Shown: positions 32,027 through 44,760, numbered from the stretch's first letter. The stretch is 64,000 nt of DNA from Paralithodes platypus (GCA_032716605.1 CM064571.1:11042405-11106404), one strand, 5' to 3'. A program made the numbers and translations. Notes: generated from the letters alone by a model not told the origin.

Positions 32027-32307
32027 GCATAGCAAACCATTGTATTCATTGGGTGGTTTGGTAGTGTTTCGTCTGAATCTTAATGTCTTAAAAACTATGG
32101 GGCAATATTTTTGTGTCCGTAGATAATTATATGGAAGAATTAAAATACAAAAACAAAACTTAAAAACAATGCAAGTATCTTATTTATACTATCAATATTT
32201 GATTACGTTGCATAATACGAGCACGATAATTATTATACATGACACTGACAGTCGTCACTATTGGTTCGAAACGTACGTCTGTGTGTGTGTGTGTGGCGCC
32301 GTGATAG
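31445..32307. mobile_element. Inner foldback A with (AC)n/(GT)n arms
   Basis: The left arm is CTATCACGG, (AC)n, then TTTCGAACCAA. The right arm (32258-32307) is TTGGTTCGAAAC, (GT)n, CCGTGATAG. Weaker matching continues inward (31650-31690 against 32040-32095). No coding signal. Confidence 0.65.
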
Positions 32308-32309
32308 TA

Positions 32310-34572
32310 AGGGGGTATCCCACTGTGCGACATTTAGATGGCGAATGCCGTGCGACCGTTTTTTTATTTCTATGTCCCAAAATTCGCGGCGAATAGGGTT
32401 TTTTCGGAAGCGAATGAAAGCGAAAAAGGTGAATTTCCTCGATTGCAGTGCTACGGAAGTACGACCAAAGTGCGAATATGGCGAATTTTTTGCCGAAAAT
32501 GACGAATGGTGTGCGACAATTGAGGGCGATTCATGGCGAATGTGGCGAACAATGATGGCGAAAATAGCGAATGAACAGCGATTGTTGGACGATGTAATGA
32601 GATAAAACCGCGGAGGTTGTGCGACTTATGGCGAATATGGCGATTGCCATGTGTGTGTGTGTGTGTGTGTGTGATAAGGCGAAATGTGGAAAAACTGGAC
32701 ATTCTGTGTGTGTGTGTGTTGTAGAGTGTGTGTGTGTGCAACTGTGCATGTATGGTGCTGTAGTGTGTGTGTGTGTGTGTGAAAAGGCGAAATGTGGAAA
32801 AGCTGAACATTGTGTGTGTATGTGTGTGTATCTATGGATCAATGTGTACAAGCCTTATCCCGGAATATGTGAACAATACTTGGGAGAACAACAATGATAC
32901 ACTGACGAATTATTCTGAACAATTAACAGTCCCATAGAGAACATTATTTTTTTTTTTATATTTTCATTCGAAGTTCACAATCTCGTTTACATAAAGTCTT
33001 ACAAAAACATATGCCCTCGAATCAAAATGTAAATATAATTGTATGGGTATGTCTGAGTGTCTGTGCATCTAGGGAATAGGTGTATTCCCACTCAAGATAC
33101 AATTATGGATTTATTTGTTGTTCCCTTGCAATTATAAGACTATTGTATTCAGATTAGGAAGTGTAGATGGAGGTCAGTGGGTTAATTGAGATACTCTTCA
33201 CCCTTCTAGTTCCACAGATCATTCCTAAGCTGGATAAAATCTTCTAAAGGTAGTCCGAAAATACTGTCAAAATGCGTCCTAATCTTCAAAGGGTTAAGTA
33301 GAAGTAACTATTAATTAACACTTTCACTATTATGTTTGTTTCCTCTAATTCGAGTTATCATTTGTGGATTTAAGGGGAGATTTCCACTTGAAGGATTTTA
33401 TTCTAAACCCCTTTCTCCGTCATGTTTAGCACCATTCCTTTTGAAATTTTAAGACGTTCGCCCCATTCGAACATTCCCTTAAATACAGCTTAGACAGGGC
33501 CTTTTGAAATACCTATGCCTCACATACAGTACACACTCGACATAGCTACACAACAATAACACACACAACACGTGTTTCGGTAATGGTTCCGGTACACTGA
33601 CTTTTAATTTGAACCATAGTTTGAACTTATAACTCGTGTTATATAAGTTTATTATGAAATATTATGAAGAATTAATTAGGTAAGTATACATAACCTACTG
33701 TTATGTATATATTACTTATGATTAAATGATCGTATTTCGGCGATTTTGGTCACTAGGAAAATCAGTTGATGAATCTCGGCGCTCCAAATTCAGTTGCATT
33801 GAAATGATATTCTTTGTACAAGACCACCGATGGTTTTGCAGGGTTTATTTAAGGCTTATAAATGTTTCTTTATACGCCGGTATATACGGTATACTCAGTT
33901 TCATTTCATCTGACGGTATTGAATCCCTAATTTCTCGATACTTAATGGAAAAATATGAAATCATGTCTCTGCATCATATTAAGTCCAAGTTTATATAATT
34001 AGCACCACATTTCACTGCAAAATCTTCAAAATAACTGAGAAATCCTGATGGGAACTTTGCATTTTTTTACCGTCAGTTGAAAAGAAACAGACTATAGTGA
34101 GAGACACATCAACAGTCACATAAAAACCCACCAATCGCCTCAGTTCGCCACATGTCGCATGTCATTCGTATGGCATTGGCAATAATTCGTCGACACATTC
34201 GCTGCATTCATGCTACTGGCGCGCTTCTGTCGCTCTATTCGCTCAAAAAGCAGCATTGCCAATAATTGGAATTTGCAAATTGGCGAATCAGGGCGAATTG
34301 TGCGACTATAGTGCGACCAAGGGCGAATGAAGTGAGACAAAGGGCGAATGTCGCACAACATTCGCCAAAATGTTCAGTTCGCCGCCGTTTTTTGGGTATG
34401 CTAAAAATTTAACGGCGAATATGGGCGACGCTAGGGAGACCGTTGTGCGATTTCGGCGACAATTGGAGAATATTCAAGCGAATATGGAAAATTTTGGGAC
34501 ATAAACAAAAAAATCCTGTCACCCTGTCACTGGGCGTTCGCCATTGAAAAGTCGCACAGTGGGATACCCCCT
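32310..34572. mobile_element. Inner foldback B, TA-flanked (2.26 kb)
   Basis: AGGGGGTATCCCACTGTGCG opens it and the reverse complement closes it, with TA on both sides (32308-32309 and 34573-34574). Long arms (about 32310-32660 and 34120-34572) are made of degenerate GCGAATATGGCGAA-type words. The interior is AT-rich and includes (GT)n blocks at 32650-32830. A TA duplication fits Tc1/mariner-like or other TA-targeting transposons. No transposase is seen. Confidence 0.75.
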
Positions 34573-34684
34573 TAGAGAGGGCTGCCGTCCAGAAAGCATC
34601 CGCAGCAAATCTCCGGTTCATAACCACCAGGGCTAGTTTCTGTGGTATCCGGGTGTACTGGCATATATGTATATATGTATGTAT

Positions 34685-34920
34685 ATATATACTCATGCAC
34701 ACCCCGTAGCTGGGGGTGGCCGACTCGAGACAGACTGAACAGAAGCAAAATTTAAAGTTCCAATTGTTATGGTTTGGTACCACTTTCATGTTCCCTCACC
34801 CCTTTCTGTCTCGTCTAGTAGATGAAATTTACAAGGGGAGGAGGATTCCTAGCCTACCATCCCCAGAAGGAAAAGTAGGACAGTAAAATAGACAGATAGA
34901 AAATAGTAAGTAAAAAGTAT
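34685..34920. repeat. Dispersed repeat, copy 2
   Basis: Partner of 24300-24475: ATACTCATGCACACCCCGTA, GGGGAGGAGGATTCCTA and AAAAGTAGGACAGTAAAA occur in the same order. Confidence 0.6.
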
Positions 34921-35681
34921 ATAGTACAAATATATATACAGTATATATATAGCGGTCTCTGTTTTCTAAAGGGTCACCGAAGTTACGATGTTTTCGATCT
35001 GTTTTCTAAAGGGTGTTTGCATTTTCGATGTTTTCATATGGTTAAATATGTTTTAATATTATATTTTGAAGAAGTTGGGTCACAAGCGAGTCATAAAGAG
35101 TTATGCAGAGTTAAACAAGAGTCAAGACAAGTCACGAAGAGTCATCAAGAGTCAACACTTGTTGACAGGAGTCTACACGTATGTCCTTCGGACTCGTGAC
35201 TGGGACAAGAAATTTCATGCAGGATTGACATTTCTAGGCCCCGTCACGAGTACCCTGGACACACCCCGATACCAACAGTACTCACACGAGTGTAACAAGA
35301 GTCACGAAGATTCATGAAGAGTATGCCAGAGTCATTGCCGAATATGGAAATTTCATCACTCGTGTTGGACTCGGGCACCGACTCGACTCGTGTATGTGTG
35401 ATGATGGCTTTAATGGGTGATGGCAAAGTAACATAAAGATTAAGATTTTTTCGCATAGGTTTAAACTTCCGGAAATTAATGGGTAATAAATTTGATGATT
35501 TCTTATGTTAACTTACGTCCGCCGCCACACTCATGTTATTGTTGTGAACCTCTCGGCCCTCTTTCAGCCACTCGTTGCCAGAGTAATTAGGTATGTCCCA
35601 TAATACTGTGTTTTTTGCACTGTTACCCAAGCAGCATGGGTGTGGGGGCAGCAGCCTCCACCCATAATACTAGGATAGGTT

Positions 35682-35925
35682 GTTGTTGTTGTTGCTGTTC
35701 CCCAAGCTGCCTGGCCGAACAGCCCCAAGGACCCGAGCAAGACCAAGGCCATAACCGAGCGCCCCCACAGAACCCTCCCAGCCTACCACAATTAAGCATG
35801 GGTGACCGAAGCCAATCCATGGCGGGGAGCTGAGGAGGGCGACAGAAACGCCCGGGAATCCAAAGCCCCACCCAGGGCCCTTTGCCCCTCAGCAATTATG
35901 AAGAGAAAGCTGAGGGGCAAAGGAA
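35682..35925 (-). mobile_element. Short LINE-derived element, 5'-truncated copy
   Basis: On the minus strand, the 3' ~245 bp of the 536-bp element at 2463, ending CTGTTCGGCCAGGCAGCTTG and an AAC-rich tail. A 10-bp target duplication AGGATAGGTT flanks it (35672-35681 and 35926-35935). Truncation at the 5' end and a long duplication are classic marks of target-primed reverse transcription. Confidence 0.9.
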
Positions 35926-35935
35926 AGGATAGGTT

Positions 35936-37985
35936 AGGTAAGGTTGTTAGGTTAGGCTAATGTCTCCTCAATGTTGACTATTTTTATAACATAAGCTATT
36001 ACCCCCTCCACCCCGTGAAATCCGTGAAATCCGAGCCATCTTTCGCCAAACGTTGGCTCGGGTTTTCACAAAATCGGGTTTTATGAGTGTGCAATTTGGG
36101 AAAACCCGAGCCAACTTTCGAAATTAGGTCACTGTCATTTTCGATTATTAAATTTTGCAAAATCCTAGCCAATATTTGACGAAAGTTGGCTAGGGTTTTC
36201 GAAATATCAGGATTTGTGCCTTTGAAAATCATTAAAACCCAAGCCTAGTTTTGCTACACAACGCTATATTATTGCTTTTTTAAGCTTTTAACCCATCATT
36301 TCCTTGAACTTCATAGCCCTCCCCACTAGTGGTGGGCGTGTTTTGAGATTGTTGGATAATGAGTAAATACTCATTTCAGCTCCTCTTCAGTATAAAACAA
36401 CACTATATGTGAAGGACAAATTAAAAACAGACAAAATCAAACTTACTGAACTCGCTGTCGGTCCAAAAAGTCAGGTTTACCGCAAAGCCCCCCTAGACTT
36501 ATTGTCATCATCATCATATATATTGCCAGCAGCTAGGGGGCAAAAAATACCAGCAAACGTAACCAACCTCGAGTCATGTCATGTCAACAAACCAACGAAC
36601 GGAAGAGGCGGTAAACTTCATATTTTCGGCCCAAACGCGCTGTATTATTCTCCTAGAAAACCACATAAAAAACGTTATTTGATCGATTATATTACTAGTA
36701 CCAAATTAGAAAAGGGTGTAGTGTGTTGACAGCTATGTGGAAACCTAAACTAAATCTCTAATAAATCTGTGGGGGTACCTGTAAATTGCGCGCTAGTAAA
36801 GTAAAATCGCACCATAAATTATAATAATCTCTACTGAACATCCTGCATACTAAATATTTTAGTTCAGGGATTTTTTTTTACGGGGTGACACCCGCAAGAT
36901 TCATCGATTTGTTTTGTGTGTAACGTACTGAATTGCCATATCACTTAGTATGTTATACATGTTCGTGCCGTCGTATATGTATTATTGTGTAGGTCTTGGG
37001 AGCACCTTGGGAACGTGTCGAGGAGTTCAGAGATTGTGAAGCTACTCCACAATGAATCCATCCGGTTACCATATTTTTCCTATCCCTGCTGGTAGACCAG
37101 CTGGGAGGTCTGGACAAGTGTCAAGTGGTGCGGAGTGGACTTGGGATGTTTTGATCCGGAAGTTGGCAGCTCAGGTCAGGTAAATCCCATGACGTGATAT
37201 CACCGAGGGTGGGGACATGTCGTCATGCGGAATGGGTCTTCTGGTCTCTCTGATGGTGGTAGAGGGTAGACTAACCTTTTCTTTAGGGGTGACTTCTCTT
37301 TTGTTGTTGTTCTCGACTGCTTATGGGTGGTGGTTTTGCTGACTCCTTTCTCGGGTTCATTTGTTGGTGTTGGGGCTTAACCATTGCAGGACTAGTTGGA
37401 TAATCTTAAACAAAAGACTTGCAGCACTATTAGAAACAATTTATTAGGGAAAACTGAGCCCAATAGACTCTCCATATATTTTAAATTCTAGTCCGCATGG
37501 AGGAATGTTGGCATAGACAACTCGAAAAAAAAAACTATTTCACCGAAAAATAGCACCAAAAATAATCAAAGTCTCGACCGTAAATAAAGCATTCCGTTGA
37601 CTTCACCTCCTTCTCCTTATTTTGTAGGATGCCATGATGCGTCAGGCTTTTTCAAAAGCGCGATTCACGCAATAAATGGCGCGAGCGTTATTTACCAAAA
37701 CTGAGATCCGGCAACATGTTTTTGCCCTCATGCAGATCAATGTATATGAGGGTGATAATAAGTCAAGCAGGGTGACTGCCCCTCCTCAACCCATCATGTA
37801 CCAATACCCCACAAGTTCCCTGACCACCTATAAAAGCGCGATTCACCCAATAAATGGCGCCATTTGACGCTGCATCTTTACTTTCTTCAGATTGATGGGT
37901 ACGTTAATGCATATTCTACCACTCAAACCATGAAAAACAATAAGGGATGGATGTAGAGTTCGGGCGTACGGTCGTCATATTTACA
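35936..37985. other. Spacer with degenerate repeats
   Basis: At 36010-36240 words such as AAACCCGAGCCAACTTTCG recur imperfectly on both strands. At 36490-36570 and 37410-37445 there are fragments of dispersed families also seen at 27-30 kb. A short word, AAAAGCGCGATTCAC, recurs at 37656 and 37832 with AATAAATGGCGC. No gene is supported. Confidence 0.4.
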
Positions 37986-38411
37986 TAGGGCGATCGCCGC
38001 GGTTAACTTCTCGTCTATTTTGACGGCGATTGTTTTCGGTTATTTGCCCCCTGCTGGCAATATATATGATGATGGCAATATGTCATGGGGGGGTGAGGGG
38101 GGCAAAGCCCTCCTCAACATATTATTGTATCCAATGGCATTCAAAATAGACGGGAACATGATTGCAAATGTCCGACGCCTCCCCCGCCGCCATCGCCGTC
38201 ATCTTTACTTTTGTCGATTGCCGTGGTTAAGTTCGCGTCTATTTTGACGGCGATATTTTTCGGTAATTTGCCCCCTGCTGGCAATGTATATGATGATGAC
38301 AATATATCATGGGAGTGGGGGTGGCGAGGGGGGGCAAAGCCCCCCCCTCAACATATTATTGTATCCAAAGGCAGTCAAAATAGACGGGAACATGAAGGCA
38401 AAGGTCCGACG
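37986..38411. repeat. Tandem duplication of ~225 bp (repeat D-like)
   Basis: 37986-38200 and 38212-38411 are two direct copies, each with CTATTTTGACGGCGAT, TTGCCCCCTGCTGGCAAT and AATAGACGGGAACATGA. They are an inverted relative of the repeat at 27190 and 36500. Open frames inside shift between copies. Confidence 0.75.
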
Positions 38412-39605
38412 CCACTACGCGTAGTGTAAACAAGGATGGCGGTACGCCTGCACTAAACATTCTTGCCAACAATAATACAACTCTATTCCTTGAAAAAAAA
38501 AAAAAACATGGTAAATAAGGCCGATGTAGTCATGTTGAACAGTACCGCTAGTTGTTGTTGGAGATGGTGGTTGTTTGCATGTCGTCTGCGGTGTGGTGTT
38601 TGTTGGCTGGGCTATAACAGATGGTGATAGTTTGGTGGAGCAGACTGTCCTGTTTCCATATTGGTCTGTGGCAATCACGATGGAGACTATTGATGTTGTC
38701 GTAGCTGTAGTTGATAGTATTATCAGCGTAATTCCTTGGGATGCGGGCACAACAATCATATAAGGAGCCTTAGTCTTTGCTATCCTTTTGTCTGCCTCAT
38801 AATCAGTAGATTAGTATTTTAGATATCCAAACTGCCCCGTAAGGACCAATAAGTCTGTTGCAGTTTGCACTCCTTTGTATTCCTTTGTATAACTACTTGT
38901 TTAGATGGAAGTGGAGGTATGCATTCATATTACATATCGTTGAAGGTACTACATTTATCGTAATTTTGTTATGGCTAAAATTTTCAAGTAATCTTATTTG
39001 AATAATGTTGATTCACATTGGACTTAAGTTGAAGGCAGACTATTTGTTGGAGCTGAATTCGTTTATAACGTAATTTAGAAAATGACAGACCAGAGTTGCT
39101 GAAGAAAGTTGCGTCAGAAAGTATAATCATATCCCAACATTTATAATGGTCACAGAAACATAGCAATGAAAACAGTGTGGATGGCATGAATGGATCGTTC
39201 AATCTGATGAAGCCAATTTGTTGTTTGGTGTAGCTACCTCAAGAATTCTAGACCATGATATTCCATTTGAGAAAAGATCAGAATTAGAGGACGAATTGAC
39301 ATGTTTTATCATAATCTATTTCTTTCAGATCCTTTTTAAGCTTAGTATTATTAGTTGGCAGGATTATTAATATACATAAATGGTCAGCTTATTGAACAGA
39401 TTAAACACTTTGCTGCCGCAAGGTCCATCTCCATCACAAACATATTGCCCGCCAGTACCTAAAATATATCATAAATCATGATTTGAGGCTTACCAAATTA
39501 TTTGTAATTGAAATATCTGTTTTATGTATTGGAATTGTTTTTGGTTTTAATAAAGTAATAACATTGTCTGACGGTAGCAAGAAGATAACAGTCATCATCC
39601 GATGT
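38412..39605. other. Unannotated spacer
   Basis: AT-rich DNA. ORFs at 38415-38759 (minus) and 38575-38763 (plus) overlap on opposite strands without recognisable motifs. I see nothing I can support. Confidence 0.35.
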
Positions 39606-39977
39606 AAGGGAGACCACCTCGCTTTTTTTCTCTTTCTCTCTTTGGCTTGAATATATTCGGCCCCATTCAGCCTACTGGTTTAAGACGTTTACCCCATCCA
39701 GGTGTCAATATTTTTCTGGTGAGCGGTAGCGAGCCAGCATATATATATATTTGTTTTGACAGCAAGCTAAATTTGTACATTTTTCGATAGAAAAATGTCT
39801 CCGGCGAAGCCAGATTTCTCCATTCAATGCTGGCTCGCTATCGCTCGCCAGGAAGAAATCGACACCTGGATGGGGATAAACGTCTTAAAACAGTTGGCTG
39901 AATGGGGCCGAATGGATACAAGCCAGGGAAAGAGAGAAAAGGAGAGAAAGAAAACAAAAACGGTGACCCCCCCCCCT
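39606..39977. mobile_element. Foldback element, copy 1 (372 bp)
   Basis: Long inverted arms (CCATTCAGCCTACTGGTTTA, AAGACGTTTACCCCATCCAG on the left and the complement on the right) surround an asymmetric loop with AGAAAAATGTCTCCGGCGAA. Ends AAGGG/CCCTT are flanked by TA. The loop is inverted relative to copy 2 at 40193-40560. Confidence 0.8.
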
Positions 39978-40192
39978 TAAAAGGATAACTGGGCTATTTT
40001 ATTTACCCCTCCAGTACCACAACACTCCCCGAACCTGTCACCAAGGAAGTATAAGGCAGCTCCTTCTCTCTGTACCATTTCTTCCACAGGGACTAAATTA
40101 AAACCAAGGGAAGTTTGTAGTTGTCCGGGTATCCCTTCTGAGTTGTGCATAATCTACCATAATGAATAATAGTTACTTAATTAAGGGGGTTC

Positions 40193-40560
40193 ACCTGCTT
40201 ATTTTATCTTTCTCTCCTTTTCTCTCTTTCTCTGGCTTGTATCCATTCGGCACCATTCAGCCTACTGTTTTAAGACGTTTATTCCTATCCAGGTGTCGAT
40301 TTCTTCCTGGCGAGCGACAGCGAGCCAGCATTGTATGGAGAAATCCGGCTTCGCCGGAGACATTTTTCTATCGAAAAATTTACAAATTTAGCCTGCTGTC
40401 AAAAACATTTACACAAATATGCTTGCTCGCTACCACTCGCCAGGATAAAATCGACATCTGAATGGGGATAAACGTCTTAAAACAGTAGGCTGAATGGGCC
40501 GAATGGATACAACCCAGAGAGAGAGGGAGTGAGAAACAAAAAAACGAGGTGGGCCCCCTT
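40193..40560. mobile_element. Foldback element, copy 2 (368 bp)
   Basis: Same family as 39606-39977, opposite orientation. It begins AAGGGGGTTCACCTGC and ends with GAGGTGGGCCCCCTT. Arms of ~130 bp are inverted copies and include GGCGAGCGACAGCGAGCC. Confidence 0.8.
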
Positions 40561-41018
40561 GATGACCTGGGATAACCATTTCAAAAGTGGTACTTTGGGA
40601 AACCATTGGCATCCTAGGTTGGGTTAATTTTTGTGTAGTAGAAGGTCAGTGTCGCTGTGGTAAGATATGAGCTGAGGTCACAGGCAAAACTTGCTCTGTG
40701 TGAATAACCTGTTTTGAACAAGTTGGCAGTGATCGACAACCACCCTACCAGTCACATTATGTGGCATTCCTTCCTTTCTGTATCCTAATTATGAATTAAG
40801 ATGATTAGCGAGGGTCAACAAATCTGTTGCTGCTTACTTAACTCTCTATTTCTTTATTATGCACACTTTTCTTTATTCATATCGATTGGATAGAGATACT
40901 GGTAATATAATGTTTTGGGGGAAGACTTTCATATTGTCCCTAAGCCGTTTATACAATAGCTCCCGTACCGTACCCTACTCTTTGTTGTTTTAGCAGTTAA
41001 GTGTTTGTCTCTTCAGTA

Positions 41019-41074
<56 letters not shown>

Positions 41075-42040
41075 TAAACCATTTATCATCTATATCACGA
41101 GTTGTACACTTTGTTGCTTCAATAGTTTAATGTGTGTCTCCATTACCCCCGTATATTCCCTCCTCGCTTGCAAGAGTTTCTGGGAGACGAGCACACTTTG
41201 GGAGGCAGTGAATGTGTTGGGACCAGCGAAGCACGGGGGAGAGATTTGTTGGTTGTCGTTAAGTCCAGCTGGGGTGGTAGTGCATAATGTGTGTGTGGGG
41301 AGGGATTGTATATGTATGTGGGGAAGAGAGAGCTAGGAAGGGAGTATTTATTTGTTTGGGAGTGTTGGTGGATAGCGATATGTTTAGAAATGAGAACGAA
41401 GAGGGGAGGGATAGAGAGTGGGAGTTTGAGAGGAAGGGAGGGATGGAGAAAAGGAGAAAGTGTATATTTATTTTTGTTCCCGTAACTCTCAGTCAGATGA
41501 TGCTGTTATTTCTGTTTATTTTGACTATATATTTGATTAACTTTAAGCAACACGGGGAGGAAATTCGTTGGGTGTGGTAAAGTCCAGCTGAGGGATATTG
41601 TATGCGAGTGTGTGTGTGTTTAATAAACACACACTCACACACACACCCTCCTCTATAAACACTGTTTATAGAGACTGACGATGGAAGGAAGTATAGATGG
41701 ATAGTGTGGTATATAGTGATAGTGGAAAGGGAGAGGGCTGAAGGGAAGGAGATCGTTAGACATACAATAATTGAGGATGGGCCTTTATTATAACAACGTT
41801 TCCCTTTACAGCTTATTTGGGTTAAACGTTTGACTTGAAGAAGCTGTAAAGTGAAACGTTGTCAGGGAAGGAGTTATAAGAAGTAGCGTATGTGTTGGGA
41901 GGGGGTGGAGCTGGGGAAGTAAATGAACTGTTTGGAATTTTGTGATGAGAGAGAGAGAGAGAGAGAGACCATACTCTAGATGAAAAATGTATTACGTAGT
42001 GCAACACACTGCATGCAACGTGTATTTAACACTAGTCTTT
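40561..42040. other. Spacer with (CT)n and (GT)n/(AC)n runs
   Basis: A (CT)n run of about 46 bp lies at 41026-41072, and a GTGTGTGTTTAATAAACACAC hairpin-like run near 41608-41645. Words GTTTCCCTTTACAGCTT and AAGCTGTAAAGTGAAACGTT (41800-41860) form another inverted pair. No gene is supported. Confidence 0.4.
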
Positions 42041-42273
42041 TTAACCCTTTCACGCACATATGACGCAGAGGTTGCCAGATTAGCAATAAGAAATAGTTCT
42101 CTCACTCTTATAATTACCTCTCCAAAATTAGTTTTCTGCCCACAGCTAACTCAAAGACACTGCAGAGGTTGAAGTAACTAAACTAAAGGTTTCTAAATAC
42201 CCCTGATGGTAACGAAGACTTTAAAGTATCCCCAATAGGCTCCAAATCGCGTCATATGTCGGAGAGGGTTCAA
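42041..42273. mobile_element. Small TTAA MITE, family C-like (233 bp)
   Basis: The left end is TTAACCCTTTCACGCACATA then TGACGC. The right end, reversed, is TTGAACCCTCTCCGACATAT then GACGC, with the right TTAA decayed to TTCAA. The CATATGACGC motif links it to 45738-46049. Confidence 0.7.
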
Positions 42274-42589
42274 CTGTTCTTCGAAAAAACTAAATATTTA
42301 ATATATTCATGAAAAGGTGAGTGGTGGGATGTTTCAGATAGAGAAGACTCACCAACAATTATTGTAATGTTTTGGATATTCAATAATGTAAGTATACAAA
42401 GGAATACAAAGAAAGGAAAGCAACAATTAACAGACCTACTGGTCCTCACTAGGCTGCTTGTAAAAGAACCATACAAAAAACAAAAAATAAACTGAAGGGC
42501 TTCATCTCCACAAAGGCTGTAAGAAAAACCAAATTATAGTACTATGTACAGTACAACACTAAAATGGTCACATTACTCGGGCACAAATG

Positions 42590-43915
42590 TAGTTAGTCGC
42601 GGGTTCATGGCAAAATATTTGTCAAGTCGATATTTGAATGTTTGGACTTATGTCATTCTACAACGCTTCTATGCAATCCATTCCACAAGTTGACCACTCT
42701 GTTGAAAAAGAAGTGCTTCCCTTCGCTTCGTGTGAATGAAACGCCTTTCCAACAATTGTGTAACCCTTATTTCTTGTGTAATTTGAGTTATCTAGTGTGA
42801 AGTATTTACTTGCATCCATGTTGACATGGACTTTGATAATTTTTTAAACTTGGATTAGGTCCCTTCTTATTCTGCGGTATGTCAAAAGTAAATAGGTTTA
42901 AATTAACTCTTTTAATCGTTCCTCATATGGTTTGTTTCTTAGCCGGGGAATCATTTTAGTTACTCTCCTTTGTAGTCCCTCTAGTTTTTCCATGTCCTTT
43001 ACATAGTATGGCGACCAAAACTGAACAAATGGTGGGCGAACTAATGAATTATATAAAGTGCGTATAACGTTTTCGGATTCATATTAAAAAAATATCTCAA
43101 TGAAGCCAATAACTTTATTTGCTTTTTTAACAATTTCACCGACTTGTTGGCAGGTTTGAAATTACTTGTTATAGTTACTCCAAGGTCTGTTTCTTTATTT
43201 ACGTTCCTTAGTTGAATTTCGTTAATCGAATAGTTTTCGCTTTCATTAATACTGCCGATGTGGAGCACTTTGCATTTATCTATATTGAAATTCATCTGCC
43301 ATGTCTGAGCCCAGTTAGATAGCTCGTCTAGATCATTCTGAATCTCTTGTATGTGCGATGGCTAGTTTACTCTGCTTGCATTTTTTGTGTCAACAGCGAA
43401 TTTAGAGATTCTGCATGATAGCCCATCATCAATATTATTACTATAAATAAGAAATAGAATGGAACCGAGAACTGATCCTTGTGGTACACCGCTTGTAACA
43501 TTTATCCAATTTGAGGCTTTGCCGTTAATAACTATTCGTTGCTTTCGCTCACTAAGCCATTCCTGAATCCAATGAAGAACAAACTTGTGAATGCTGTGAG
43601 CTTTAAGTTTTACTATGTCTGTTATGAGGCACTTTCTTGAATGCTTTATGAAAATCAATGTAAACTATGTCTACTTCTTAATCTTTATCATATACATTTA
43701 AGATATCGTGGAAAAAGTGAAGAACGTTTGTCAGACATGAGAGCTTATTTCGGAAACCATGTTGCAAGTCCTTTATAAGGTTATTTTTTTAATGGCATAC
43801 AATTTTATTTCGGAATATTGTTTCAAGCTGCTTGTATATAATTGAGGTGAGGCTTATTGGGCGATAGTTGCCAGGCAGGGTTATCTCTCCTATTTTAAAA
43901 AATGGGTGTTACTAA
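42590..43915 (-). pseudogene. CR1-like LINE fragment: partial RT to 3' end
   Basis: Read on the minus strand from 43915: an RT finger block (NYRPISLTS-like, near 43855), FRNKLSCLTNVLHFFHDI, then in another frame KHSRKCLITDIV, WLSERKQRIVINGKASNW and SGVPQGSVLGSILFLIYSNN. Motif C reads KFAVDTKNAS, where the first Asp of the usual ADD is Val (codon near 43392-43394). MNFNIDKCKVLHIGSINE (43295) and a C-terminal FFFNRVVNLWNGLHR-like end near 42680 follow. Frame changes and stops are many. The upstream part (ORF1, endonuclease) is missing; it may be the same family as 57455-60265. Confidence 0.8.
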
Positions 43916-44760
43916 AATACCCGATTTAATAATAACCACCATGCCAGCCCGACAAGAGAAAAGAAAAGGAACCGAAGAAAGGGAGACTCAAACAGCAGAA
44001 CCAAGGGAAAACAAAGAAAGACCAACGAAGGAGAGACTAAGATAAAACAAACAAAGACAAAAGAAGGAGAAACTAAGATAAAAAGAACGAAGAGCCCATG
44101 AATACAAACCATCAACAACCGCTCAACAGGCAAAGACAAAACCAGGAACCAGGACCAGAAGACACCCACAGAGAAAGAAAATTCACCACCACAGAAGAAA
44201 CCAAACACAACATCAAAACCGCAGAGGACAACGAAAACCACAGCGAAGCCATTATCACATGGCCACCCCAATTCTTCATTCTCACCACTACACCAGAATA
44301 AATGGGACACCAGGATTGCCACCATAAATCATCCTCTACCAACCACACCAGGCAAGACAATTCAGATCACGATCAATAACAACGAAGCCCAAAACAAACA
44401 AATTGTATATAGTCAGAAGAAGAAAGACCAACACAGACAAACAACAAAGGAACAGTTGCGCCGCTCTTCCGCGCAGAGGCCTACCCACCAGCCTGCGAAC
44501 TTCTACGGGGGTCTACCTAATCCCCCCCCTCCCGGAATACGCCCCCTGTACTTATGACCTTCTGACCTCCACACACTTGACCTGGGACATAGCAGCCAAA
44601 GTCGTCACGACCCCGACCAAGATAAAGCAAGCAATTCTAGGGCTTGAATTACTTACATGTAAGCTTTCAAGTCCTAAAATTAAACCTCCCATTCAAGTAA
44701 AGATTGAAACCATGGTGAATATCTTTGAAGGTCTGAGGAGTTCTTTTCCCTACTAGGTGA
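43916..44760 (+). other. A-rich region, possible decayed coding remnant
   Basis: The plus strand is strongly A/C-rich (CAACAACCGCTCAACAGGCA-like) with open stretches such as ENHSEAIITWPPQFFIL (44098-44301) and DLLTSTHLTWDIAAKVVTT (44403-44756). Composition and chains resemble the linker parts of retroelement proteins, but I recognise no domain. The minus-strand ORF 43912-44325 is hydrophobic only because it mirrors this A/C bias. Confidence 0.3.

Larger units (their letters stand above)
31362..34658. mobile_element. Middle inverted-repeat element
   Basis: GTACACCCGGATACCACAGA opens it, and 34573-34658 carries the reverse complement of 31362-31447 with few mismatches (~86 bp; includes CTGGACGGCAGCCCTCTC). 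It is inserted in the outer element and is itself split by two inner elements. Confidence 0.8.
31001..35412. mobile_element. Outer inverted-repeat element of a nested stack
   Basis: The left end (31001-31052) reads TAAGCCATCATCACACATAC then GAGTCGGTGCCCGAGTCCAA. The right end (35353-35412) is its reverse complement with small differences. Both arms are built of degenerate GAGTCAACAAGAGTCACGAA-type words (31020-31340 and 35075-35400). Three other inverted-repeat units lie inside. No transposase frame is seen in 4.4 kb. Confidence 0.8.

Noticed and set aside
32451..32897. His/Thr- and Cys/Val-rich ORFs on both strands
   Set aside because: Translations of (GT)n/(AC)n runs in foldback B.
43912..44325. 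137-aa hydrophobic minus-strand ORF resembling a membrane protein
   Set aside because: It mirrors a strongly A/C-biased plus strand; Phe/Leu/Val-rich translation is expected from such composition.
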